A program made the position numbers and the translations under genes. DNA of 6,811 nucleotides from Caldifarciminota bacterium (GTDB lineage: Bacteria > Hydrothermota > Tepidihabitantia > B3-TA06): contig WJJO01000086.1 of the NCBI GenBank assembly GCA_014729665.1, forward strand, positions 1 to 6,811. Direction: 5' to 3'. Below are positions 1-6,514 of the stretch, piece after piece. The notes beneath the pieces are model-generated. The model was not told the DNA's origin. It saw only the letters and a program-made list of their open reading frames with translations, and searched no databases. The first letter of the stretch is position 1; each line of letters begins with the position of its first letter.

Positions 1-151
1 AAAAACACGGGATGTTTTTGCGGGGACCCCGGATTATTACCCCGGATCAATTGTCCCGCCAGCAATTCATACGGGGTTATTGAAAAACATCGATATGTCA
101 TGTTTAGAGCCTGTATCGTCTTCACAACTCACACCTTGATTTGTTCAGTCC
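1..151. other. 3' flank of infB, no gene assigned
   Basis: The 151 bp after the infB stop contain no gene I recognise. rbfA or truB, the usual next genes in this operon, do not start here. A plus-strand frame is open from the window edge to a TGA at 137-139 and could be the tail of a convergent gene. It includes the stretch DVFAGTPDYYPGSIVPPAIH. A minus-strand frame opens at an ATG at 99-101 and runs off the edge (MTYRCFSITPYELLAG). Neither has a recognisable motif, and the minus one has no clear Shine-Dalgarno. Two weak AT-rich hairpins lie here (arms 85-90/100-105 and 1-7/13-19). Confidence 0.5.
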
Positions 152-2320
152 TTAATTAGTCCTCGCTCGCTGGATAATGGTGAAGAATTCCATCCTGTCA
201 CCCTCCTCGATGTCATTGAACTCTTCCAGACGTATGCCGCATTCGTAGCCCGACTCCACCTCACCAACCGATTTGTCGAATCTCTGAAGGGAAGCCAATC
301 CTGTCTCCGTGAGCTGGTCGTTGCCCCGGTATACCCTGACCTTTGCATCACTGGTAACCTTTCCTTCAGAGATGTAGCTTCCCGCAATCGTTCCGACCTT
401 AGGTATCGTAAAGACCTGTCTGACTTCCCCCCTTCCGAGGATAACCTCTTTCTCTTCCGGTTCGAGCATACCCAGCATCGCCGCCCTGACGTCGTCTATG
501 ACGTCGTAGATAACCTTATACGTTCTTATCTCGACGCCTTCACGTTCCGCCTGGGAGCGTGCATCGGCGTGTGCGGTGACATGGAAACCGACTATTACCG
601 CACCCGAAGCCTCTGCAAGGTTCACGTCAGTGACGTTTATGGCCCCTACACCGGCATGGATGACCTTTACTTTAACATTTTCGATAGAAAGTTCCTCAAG
701 GGAGGATGATATGGCTTCTACCGAACCGAATACGTCGCCTTTAAGTATTATCCTCATCTCGCGCACGTTACCGGATTTTATCTGCTCCTGAAGAGCCTCG
801 AGTGAGAGTTTTGAGGAGGAGGCCAGGGCACGTTCCCTGTGCATGAGTCGACGGCGCTGGGCCAGATCCTTTGCGGCACGTTCGCTTTCAACAACATCGA
901 ATGTCTCACCGGGTTCGGGTATCCCTCCTATACCAAGAATCTGTACAGGGGTTCCCGGGGTCGCCTCCTTAAGCCTGTTACCGCTCTCATCCATCATCTC
1001 ACGCACCCTGCCGCACCACTCACTACAGATGTAAGGATCGCCCTTGGTGAGTGTGCCCCGCTGAACTATCAGTGTCGTTACCGATCCCTTGGATTTGTCG
1101 AGTTTGGATTCTACGACCACCGCCCGGGCACGACCCTCGTAGGGGGCCTTGAGATTAAGATCGATCGCAGTGACCTGAATAGCATCAAGAAGATCGTCGA
1201 CCCCGTCGCCCGTAATACCTGAAACCTCTATCGTAATAACCTTGCCGCCGTAATCCTCGGCAATGACATCGTAAGATGAAAGCTGGCCCTTAACCTTATC
1301 GGGGTCTGCTATCTCGAGGTCGGATTTCGTTACTGCCGCAATGATCGGCAAATCCGCAGCCTTGGCGTGATCGATAGCCTCTATAGTCTGCGGCTTGACT
1401 CCGTCATCTGCGGCAACCACAAGTATCGCAATGTCCGCTACCGACGCACCCCTTGCGCGCATAGCCGTAAAGGCCTCGTGACCCGGTGTATCCAGGAATA
1501 TGATTTTATAATCCTTTATCTGAGCGGTATAGGCCCCGATACGCTGGGTAATCCTGCCCGCCTCCTGGGAAGCGACTCGTGTTTGACGAATGTAATCCAG
1601 GAGTGTGGTTTTCCCGTGATCGACGTGTCCTAAAACCACGACAACAGGGGGCCTTGGTTTTACCTCACACTCATCGTCCACATCCACAGTTACATATTCA
1701 ATCGCGGGTTCCTCCTCTACCGTGATTTTTACACCGAACTCCTCGGCAAGTACGGAAATAGTATCCAGGTCAAGTCTTTCGTTAATCGTAACGAATACAC
1801 CCATCTGTACGCAGCGTTTTATTATCTCCGCAGGGGGAACCTTGAAAACCTGACCGAGTTCGGAAACGCTCATATAAGCGCTTACCGTGGCTTCTCTTGC
1901 AGCATGAATGGCCGGGCCGCGTTTGGGTTCAAAGATGTGTTTCTTTTCCTCTTCCCGACGGTGTTTGCGTGCAGGCCGAGCCCGTTTGGACGTCTTCTTC
2001 CGGGATCGCTTGTGATCCATCCTGGCCAGGGTTTGTTTGACCGCTTTCTCTATCTGATCCTGATCGCGGCGACCTCGCTTATACTTGCGTGGATGTTTCC
2101 GTTTCCCGCGTTCGGCAGGCTTAGCCTTCTTCATCGACTGTTTTATCTTCTGTTTTTCCTTGCGGAGTCTGTTCTTTACAGCTTCAAACTCTTCGTCGGT
2201 GATGTAGGATGTATATCCACGCGGCTTGAAACCCAACTCCTTCATCATTCGGGCCAGGGCCTCGCTGGAAAGTCGAAGCTTTTCTGCAGCTTCAAACAAC
2301 TTCATCTGAGGATGCTTCAT
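152..2320 (-). CDS. infB: Translation initiation factor IF-2
   Basis: IF2 is the GTPase that places initiator tRNA on the 30S subunit and promotes subunit joining. The 722 residues are close to the short IF2 of Bacillus. Order: an IF2_N helical domain (about 4-52), a very basic linker (53-128, roughly 35 Lys/Arg), a second IF2_N-like domain (about 148-202), the G domain (about 225-385), a beta-barrel domain (395-480), domain 3 (about 515-610) and the C2 domain that binds fMet-tRNA (about 622-718, with SVGEVESGYECGI). G1 is GHVDHGKT (231-238) and G3 is DTPGHEA (277-283). Switch I reads GRITQR rather than GGITQH, G4 is TKSD (331-334) rather than NKxD, and G5 is SGI (367-369) rather than SAK. 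The ATG overlaps the nusA TGA (ATGA) and follows a G-rich Shine-Dalgarno within the nusA tail codons. The frame is intact and the identity is secure; only the G-motif changes are odd. Confidence 0.97.
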   Translation of the reverse strand: MKHPQMKLFEAAEKLRLSSEALARMMKELGFKPRGYTSYITDEEFEAVKNRLRKEKQKIKQSMKKAKPAERGKRKHPRKYKRGRRDQDQIEKAVKQTLARMDHKRSRKKTSKRARPARKHRREEEKKHIFEPKRGPAIHAAREATVSAYMSVSELGQVFKVPPAEIIKRCVQMGVFVTINERLDLDTISVLAEEFGVKITVEEEPAIEYVTVDVDDECEVKPRPPVVVVLGHVDHGKTTLLDYIRQTRVASQEAGRITQRIGAYTAQIKDYKIIFLDTPGHEAFTAMRARGASVADIAILVVAADDGVKPQTIEAIDHAKAADLPIIAAVTKSDLEIADPDKVKGQLSSYDVIAEDYGGKVITIEVSGITGDGVDDLLDAIQVTAIDLNLKAPYEGRARAVVVESKLDKSKGSVTTLIVQRGTLTKGDPYICSEWCGRVREMMDESGNRLKEATPGTPVQILGIGGIPEPGETFDVVESERAAKDLAQRRRLMHRERALASSSKLSLEALQEQIKSGNVREMRIILKGDVFGSVEAISSSLEELSIENVKVKVIHAGVGAINVTDVNLAEASGAVIVGFHVTAHADARSQAEREGVEIRTYKVIYDVIDDVRAAMLGMLEPEEKEVILGRGEVRQVFTIPKVGTIAGSYISEGKVTSDAKVRVYRGNDQLTETGLASLQRFDKSVGEVESGYECGIRLEEFNDIEEGDRMEFFTIIQRARTN

Positions 2321-3927
2321 TTGCCCCCCTTCTTGTTTTCTTCATCTGATTCAGGCTCAGTGTCATTGGTCTTTTCTGAGTCGTCGGATTCTTCAGTCCC
2401 TTCTGATGGCTCTGTCTTTTCGGGTTCTTCGGCGCTTTCTGATGTATCATCTGCCGCAGGTTTTTTAACGGTCTTTTTTGCGGTTTCTTCTTTATCCTTT
2501 TGGGTCTTCTCAGAAGACTCTTCCTCCCCTCCTTCGTCTGCCTCTTTAGCAGACTCCTCGGTTTTTTCGGCAGTTTCGTCTACCTCCTTTGCCGCCTCTT
2601 TAGCGGTCTCTTCGGGCTTCTCATCGTCTCCGGCCGCAGCACGCATCTCCTCCAGCTTTTCCTTCTCAAAGAGCTGTTTTTCGAGTTCGGCCTTTTCCAG
2701 ATGTTCGCGGATGCGCGTCTTAAGCTGATCGACCCTGGCAGGATCCCAGCCCAGAACCTTGGCCGCCTCGGTGGATGACTGCTCGAACAGGCTGATCACG
2801 GTGGTAAATCCGGACTCTACCAATGTCTTGCGTACTCCCTCCTCGAGGAAATCCAGGGTTTCTATCATGATCTGGGCCATTCGCTGGCTGAACAGGCGGT
2901 TGCGGTAATCGGAGTCCTTTAAGATATCCAGCTTGGATTCGGTCAGAAGGGATGCCAGCCATACATTCTGTCCTTTTCTCCCGATGGCCTTCGAGAATTC
3001 CTCGTCGGGAACCACGACCGTAAAGGTTCCTTCCTCCTCTATAACCTCGTTTACACGTGCCGGACTCATTGCCCTTGCGATAAAGACCTTCTGATCGGCA
3101 TTCCAGGGTATGACGTCTATCTTCTCGCCTGAAAGCTCCTTGGTTACGTTGTGAATGCGCACCTTGCGGAAACCCACGCAGGCCCCTATCGGATCTATCT
3201 TCTCGTCGTGGGAGGTAACCGCTACCTTGGAGCGTACGCCCGGTATCCTGGCGACACCCTTTATCTCCACTATGTTCTGCTGGATTTCTGGGACCTCCTG
3301 GGCCAGGAGCCGCTTGAGGAACTCCGGATGGGTGCGTGAAAGATAAACCCTAGGACCTATGGGTGTGCGTTCTACTCGAAGTACGTAGAACTTGAAGGGC
3401 GCTCCTATTTGATGATGGTCGGTCTTTAACTGGTCGCGCAATGGCAGGATACCGTATATGGGTCCGAGGTTGACGAGTATCTCCTCCTTCTCTATCTTGT
3501 GGATCGTTCCCGAGATAATCTCGGACTTCTTCTTAATAAACTCGTTGAATAGCTTGGTTCTCTCGGCTTCGCGCAGCCTGTGGGAAAGTTCATCTACCGT
3601 TCGCTGGATGGCTACCCTTCCCACCTCCTGCAGGGGAATCTCGATCTTTACCTCATCTCCTTCCTCGACGTCCGGTTTTATCTTGCGGGCGTCGTCCAGC
3701 GATATCTCCTGACTTATATTCGTAACGTTCTTCACCGCGGTTTGAATGATTGCGATATCTATATCACCCGATTCCGCGTCGACGGAGACTTCGTGCCGGA
3801 CCTCGCGTCCGAACCGGCGCTTCAAGCCTGAGATGATACTCTTTTCAAGGGTATCGTATACATAAGTTACCTCTACGTTTCTTATCCGGGCAAGCTGAAT
3901 AACAAGCCTTTGAATCTCTGATTCCAT
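2317..3927 (-). CDS. nusA: Transcription termination/antitermination factor NusA
   Basis: NusA binds RNA polymerase and nascent RNA, and modulates pausing, termination and antitermination. The 536 residues give the RNAP-binding N-terminal domain (about 1-125, starting MESEIQRLVIQLARIRN), an S1 domain (about 135-200), KH1 (about 225-285) and KH2 (about 295-345). A helical segment follows (about 360-412, containing VLGWDPARVDQLKTRI), resembling the helix-hairpin-helix/acidic-repeat part of longer NusA proteins. Residues 432-536 are low complexity: by hand count about 30 Glu, 11 Asp and 17 Lys with no aromatics, so probably disordered. KH2 keeps its GXXG loop (GRKG, 316-319), but KH1 reads GFRK at 252-255, lacking the second glycine. 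The protein is longer than E. coli NusA (495) because of the tail. The ATG directly abuts the rimP TAG and is preceded by AAGGAG four bases upstream, inside the rimP 3' end. Translation is probably coupled to rimP and infB. Confidence 0.97.
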   Translation of the reverse strand: MESEIQRLVIQLARIRNVEVTYVYDTLEKSIISGLKRRFGREVRHEVSVDAESGDIDIAIIQTAVKNVTNISQEISLDDARKIKPDVEEGDEVKIEIPLQEVGRVAIQRTVDELSHRLREAERTKLFNEFIKKKSEIISGTIHKIEKEEILVNLGPIYGILPLRDQLKTDHHQIGAPFKFYVLRVERTPIGPRVYLSRTHPEFLKRLLAQEVPEIQQNIVEIKGVARIPGVRSKVAVTSHDEKIDPIGACVGFRKVRIHNVTKELSGEKIDVIPWNADQKVFIARAMSPARVNEVIEEEGTFTVVVPDEEFSKAIGRKGQNVWLASLLTESKLDILKDSDYRNRLFSQRMAQIMIETLDFLEEGVRKTLVESGFTTVISLFEQSSTEAAKVLGWDPARVDQLKTRIREHLEKAELEKQLFEKEKLEEMRAAAGDDEKPEETAKEAAKEVDETAEKTEESAKEADEGGEEESSEKTQKDKEETAKKTVKKPAADDTSESAEEPEKTEPSEGTEESDDSEKTNDTEPESDEENKKGGK

Positions 3928-4377
3928 CTATCTCCTTTTGAAGAGTTCCTCGGTGGTTCTTTTTACCTGAGCCGAGAGGATCTCGTTGTAACTAATCCGG
4001 CGACTCATACCGGCAGGTGTTTCCAGTTCAATCTTTTCCTTATTCGCATCCACAAGCCTTGCTTCAATAACCTCACCTGCGAGTTTTACCTGCAATCTTT
4101 CCCCGATAGCATCCCTGAAATGCCTGGGTTTATAAAGCATGCGCTCGATACCGGGCGTGGAAACATCAAGCATCAAATCGCGGCTTTCAGCAGCTTCGGC
4201 GGCAAGCCTGAGGGCGATTGCCTTGCTTACCTTTTCACAGTCGCCAAGCGTAGCTCCGCCCTTCTTCTCTAAGTAAATGTGCAGCCTTTTGCCCTTCAGT
4301 TCCATATGGTAGAGCTTGTAGCCTTCTTCCTTTATAACCTGGGTCACAAGGGTCTTCAAATCATCAGTTAATATCAT
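3928..4377 (-). CDS. rimP: Ribosome maturation factor RimP
   Basis: RimP (YhbC/YlxS family) helps assemble the 30S ribosomal subunit in the cytoplasm. The 149 residues match the usual length of about 150. The family signature is clear in the middle: LDVSTPGIERML (about 70-81) followed by KPRHFRDAIGERLQVKL. This is the junction between the N-terminal alpha/beta domain and the C-terminal SH3-like barrel (about 88-149). The ATG lies one base after the proS stop, with AAGGA five bases upstream inside the proS 3' end. The TAG stop abuts the nusA ATG with no gap. The position directly before nusA is the standard rimP location and supports the assignment. No missing motif or frame disruption is seen. 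Confidence 0.95.
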   Translation of the reverse strand: MILTDDLKTLVTQVIKEEGYKLYHMELKGKRLHIYLEKKGGATLGDCEKVSKAIALRLAAEAAESRDLMLDVSTPGIERMLYKPRHFRDAIGERLQVKLAGEVIEARLVDANKEKIELETPAGMSRRISYNEILSAQVKRTTEELFKRR

Positions 4378-4378
4378 A

Positions 4379-6064
4379 CTAATCCTTCTCCGCCGAAATC
4401 ATTTGTGATACCTTGGTTACTACATCATCTACTGCAACATTTATAGTTTCGTCCGTGGCCAGCTTGCGGATATCTACCTTGCCTTGCTTTAACCCCCTGG
4501 GTCCGACAACTATCCGGTAAGGGATACCAATGAGGTCAGCGTCCGCGAACTTAGCTCCGGGGGCCATGTCTCTGTCATCTAAGGCAACGTCCAGTCCGTC
4601 TGACGCGAGCTCTTTGTAGAATCTTCCCGAGACCTCGTTTTCACCGAGGGATACTATCTGGACCTCGTACGGAGCCACCGCAACCGGCCAGGCCATTACA
4701 TCGTTTTTATAATACCGATCTATGAGGGCGGCCATCGAGCGTTCAACACCTATACCGTAAGAGCCCATCACGATCGGGTGCTCCTTACCTTCCGCATCCA
4801 GCACGTTCGCGCCCATCGCCTCCGAGTACTTGGTTCCCAGCTTGAATATGTGTCCGAGTTCGATGGTCCGTTTCTCTTGCAGTGAGCCTTTACAGTTAGG
4901 GCATCCGTCCCCGGCTCTGACCGTGCGCAAATCCATGTACTCCTTAATATTCGCATCATCGGATAGGCTGATGCCCAGTATATGGTAATCATCCTCATTA
5001 GCCCCTGCCGCGAAGATGTCCGCGGTCTCGAGGCTGATATCTGCGTATATGTCGATATCCACCCCCTGCGGTCCGAGGAAACCTAAAGACGCGCCCATGT
5101 GTTTTTCCGCATCTTCGTTTTCGGCAGGTTCCAGACCGGTCCCGAACGCACGCTTGAGCTTCTCTTCCGAGAAGTCGTAGTCCCCGCGCACCAGGACGAG
5201 GAGCGGTTTTCCGTCCTTAACAAACAGGATACTCTTCACCAACTGGGAAGGCTTTACGCCCAGGAAACCTGAAACCTCCTCGACGGTCTTGAGACCTGGA
5301 GTATGAATCTTCTCTTTCTTCGAATCCAGTGCGGGTGAGGAAACCGGTCTGCCTTCGGCCACCTCAGCGTTTGCACGGTAGTCACATTCAGGGCACACCA
5401 GCGAGATGTCCTCGCCGGACGAGGCCTCAACCATGAACTCGTGGGATTCACCCGCTCCCATGAGCCCGCCCGATGCCTGGACGATGAAGAAATCGTGCCC
5501 CATCCTGGAAAACATCCTGGAATACGCCTCGCTGTGAAGCTTGAATGATGCATCGAGACCCTCGTAGTCCAGATCGAAGCTGTAGGAATCCTTCATGGTG
5601 AACTGGCGTGTTCTCAGCACCCCTCCGCGCGGCCTGGGTTCGTCTCTGAATTTGGTCTGGAACTGGTACCATATCTGCGGCAGTTCCTTGTAGGAGCGAA
5701 GCTCCTTTGAAGCGATAAGCGCCATGACCTCCTCGTGGGTAGGGCACAGCGCCAGGTCCTGCTGCTTTCTATCCTTCAAGCGGAACATGTCGTCCCCGAA
5801 GGCGTTCCATCGGCCCGACCGCTCCCACATCGAGCGGGGTGAAAGAGCCGAAAGATGCATCTCCTGCCCGCCGATGCGATTCATCTCCTCGCGGATGATC
5901 TGCGTAACCTTCTGACATACCTTCAAACCGAAGGGCAGATAGTTGTAAAGCCCCGAAGCGAGGGGTCTTACGAAGCCTGCCCGAAGGAGTATCTTGTGGG
6001 ATACGTTCTCGGCCTGACGCGGGTCTTCCCGCAGCGTCGGCACCAGCGATTTTGACCATATCAT
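4379..6064 (-). CDS. proS: Prolyl-tRNA synthetase, bacterial type with editing domain
   Basis: This cytoplasmic class II synthetase charges tRNA-Pro with proline. At 561 residues it matches the bacterial type (E. coli 572). Class II motif 1 lies around 30-50 (GFVRPLASGLYNYLPFG), the LCPTHEE block at 106-112, motif 2 at 138-162 (FRDEPRPRGGVLRTRQFTMKD), and motif 3 at 434-446 (GSYGIGVERSMAA). An inserted YbaK-like editing domain spans about 225-380 and keeps the lysine of QLVKSILF (277), which corresponds to the E. coli editing lysine. Cysteine pairs CPEC (224-227) and CPNC (388-391) flank it. The anticodon-binding domain is about 465-555. The start is well constrained: an in-frame TGA lies at 6095-6097 with no ATG, GTG or TTG between it and this ATG. 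No Shine-Dalgarno precedes the start, whereas a good promoter abuts it, so the mRNA may be leaderless. It is the first gene of the operon. Confidence 0.97.
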   Translation of the reverse strand: MIWSKSLVPTLREDPRQAENVSHKILLRAGFVRPLASGLYNYLPFGLKVCQKVTQIIREEMNRIGGQEMHLSALSPRSMWERSGRWNAFGDDMFRLKDRKQQDLALCPTHEEVMALIASKELRSYKELPQIWYQFQTKFRDEPRPRGGVLRTRQFTMKDSYSFDLDYEGLDASFKLHSEAYSRMFSRMGHDFFIVQASGGLMGAGESHEFMVEASSGEDISLVCPECDYRANAEVAEGRPVSSPALDSKKEKIHTPGLKTVEEVSGFLGVKPSQLVKSILFVKDGKPLLVLVRGDYDFSEEKLKRAFGTGLEPAENEDAEKHMGASLGFLGPQGVDIDIYADISLETADIFAAGANEDDYHILGISLSDDANIKEYMDLRTVRAGDGCPNCKGSLQEKRTIELGHIFKLGTKYSEAMGANVLDAEGKEHPIVMGSYGIGVERSMAALIDRYYKNDVMAWPVAVAPYEVQIVSLGENEVSGRFYKELASDGLDVALDDRDMAPGAKFADADLIGIPYRIVVGPRGLKQGKVDIRKLATDETINVAVDDVVTKVSQMISAEKD

Positions 6065-6070
6065 CCGATG

Positions 6071-6098
6071 ATTATATGGAGGATTATACGCGCGTCAA
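6071..6098 (-). promoter_or_regulatory. Sigma-70-like promoter of the proS-rimP-nusA-infB operon
   Basis: On the minus strand TTGACG (6093-6098) is followed after 16 bp by TATAAT (6071-6076), a near-consensus housekeeping promoter. With standard spacing the transcript would begin at 6064, the A of the proS ATG. A second TATAAT sits at 6083-6088, 12 bp upstream in direct repeat, but has no convincing -35 at 16-18 bp; if used, it would give a leader of about 12 nt. Neither option leaves room for a Shine-Dalgarno, and none is visible. Confidence 0.55.
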
Positions 6099-6145
6099 GG
6101 CGGTGATACGCGGAAATCAAGTAAAATAAAGGGGAAACTCTTACA

Positions 6146-6180
6146 CGCTCACCGCTGACCGCTTACGGCTGACAGCTGAC
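6146..6180. repeat. 7-bp degenerate tandem repeat, 5 units
   Basis: Five contiguous heptamers read CGCTCAC, CGCTGAC, CGCTTAC, GGCTGAC and AGCTGAC, consensus CGCTGAC, with at most one mismatch per unit. The repeat lies about 50 bp upstream of the proS promoter. From general knowledge, short GCTGAC-type repeats of this kind recur between genes in many uncultured bacterial genomes; their function is not known to me. Confidence 0.85.
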
Positions 6181-6195
6181 GGTAGAGAGATTGAA

Positions 6196-6231
6196 ACACA
6201 GAGATCACCGAGTACACAGAGTACACAGAGC
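6196..6231. repeat. 9-bp degenerate tandem repeat, 4 units
   Basis: Four contiguous nonamers read ACACAGAGA, TCACCGAGT, ACACAGAGT and ACACAGAGC, consensus ACACAGAGT. Only the second unit differs at more than one position. ACACAGAG-type intergenic repeats are familiar from many metagenome-derived genomes. There is no spacer structure, so this is not a CRISPR array. Confidence 0.85.
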
Positions 6232-6239
6232 GAGAAGAT

Positions 6240-6341
6240 TTATTTACCGACTTCAAGGTCTGCTCCCTCTTTTTTAATTCGAGTCACGATTCCCGACATG
6301 TTTGAGTGCAGTTCGTTACCCGTAACACCAAATAAAGCTAG
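6240..6341 (-). pseudogene. Possible relic of a biotinyl/lipoyl attachment domain
   Basis: A short minus-strand frame ends at a TAA at 6240-6242 and is closed upstream by an in-frame TGA at 6342-6344. It reads, in part, NELHSNMSGIVTRIKKEG and then ADLEVGK. This resembles the first half of a biotinyl/lipoyl domain, in which a conserved (S/A)PM-G-V block is followed by KEGD-x-V-x-x-G. The match lacks one residue before the KEG block, the conserved PM proline, and the whole EAMKM biotinylation half. Upstream it runs into the 11-bp repeat. The only ATG (6297-6299) would give about 19 residues. I infer a decayed gene fragment; chance similarity is a real alternative. Confidence 0.3.
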
Positions 6342-6401
6342 TCAAAAGATAGTCATAAGCTACTCAAAAGCTAGCCAAAAGGTAGTCAAAAAGTAGTCAT
6401 T
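6336..6401. repeat. 11-bp tandem repeat with phased A-tracts, 6 units
   Basis: Six contiguous 11-mers read AGCTAGTCAAA, AGATAGTCATA, AGCTACTCAAA, AGCTAGCCAAA, AGGTAGTCAAA and AAGTAGTCATT. A seventh near-identical copy (AGATAGTCAGA) stands alone at 6470-6480. Runs of four or five A recur at 11-bp steps (6344-6347, 6366-6369, 6377-6380, 6388-6392), close to one helical turn, a pattern that bends DNA. The unit length is not a multiple of three, which argues against coding. Confidence 0.9.
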
Positions 6402-6417
6402 TTTCATTAATTTCTGT

Positions 6418-6441
6418 CGGAGATCGCTCCCAGCGATTCCG
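6418..6441. repeat. Inverted repeat / hairpin 1
   Basis: CGGA plus ATCGCT (with one bulged G) pairs with AGCGAT plus TCCG across a CCC loop, giving a 10-bp stem. It is the first of four hairpins in about 145 bp. No T-tract follows on either strand, so it is not a standard terminator. Confidence 0.75.
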
Positions 6442-6443
6442 TA

Positions 6444-6464
6444 GGTTTCGACCTTGTCGAAACC
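6444..6464. repeat. Inverted repeat / hairpin 2
   Basis: GGTTTCGAC and GTCGAAACC form a perfect 9-bp stem around a CTT loop. It starts two bases after hairpin 1. Its arms share the GGTTTCG/CGAAACC sequence with hairpin 3, so the two could also pair with each other. Confidence 0.85.
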
Positions 6465-6489
6465 ACATAAGATAGTCAGAAAAGTTACC

Positions 6490-6506
6490 GAAACCTGCGG
6501 TTTCGC
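6490..6506. repeat. Inverted repeat / hairpin 3
   Basis: CGAAACC and GGTTTCG form a perfect 7-bp stem around a TGC loop. The arms are the same heptamers as in hairpin 2 but in reverse order, allowing alternative long-range pairing. Confidence 0.8.
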
Positions 6507-6514
6507 TTTAGGAG

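Noticed and set aside
1..19. AAAAACA/TGTTTTT inverted repeat at the left edge
   Set aside because: A seven-base, almost all A-T stem cut by the window edge is not enough to call a terminator.
83..105. Possible intrinsic terminator for the operon (minus strand, six-base stem then five T)
   Set aside because: The stem AAACAT/ATGTTT is short and AT-rich with a 9-nt loop, too weak to call. It overlaps an open frame whose status is unknown.
839..1222. Plus-strand 127-codon frame
   Set aside because: It lies entirely antisense to the conserved G domain and beta-barrel of IF2 and has no recognisable motif.
1904..2728. Plus-strand 274-codon frame rich in Ser, Phe and Val
   Set aside because: It is antisense to the low-complexity acidic tail of NusA and the basic linker of IF2. 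The composition is the mirror of those biased codons, and both minus-strand genes are secure.
6083..6120. Alternative promoter using TATAAT at 6083-6088 with TTGATT at 6115-6120
   Set aside because: The spacing is 26 bp, far from the 16-18 bp needed. The TTGACG/TATAAT pair at 6071-6098 fits much better.
6146..6401. CRISPR array
   Set aside because: Units of 7, 9 and 11 bp are contiguous with no unique spacers, and no cas genes are present.
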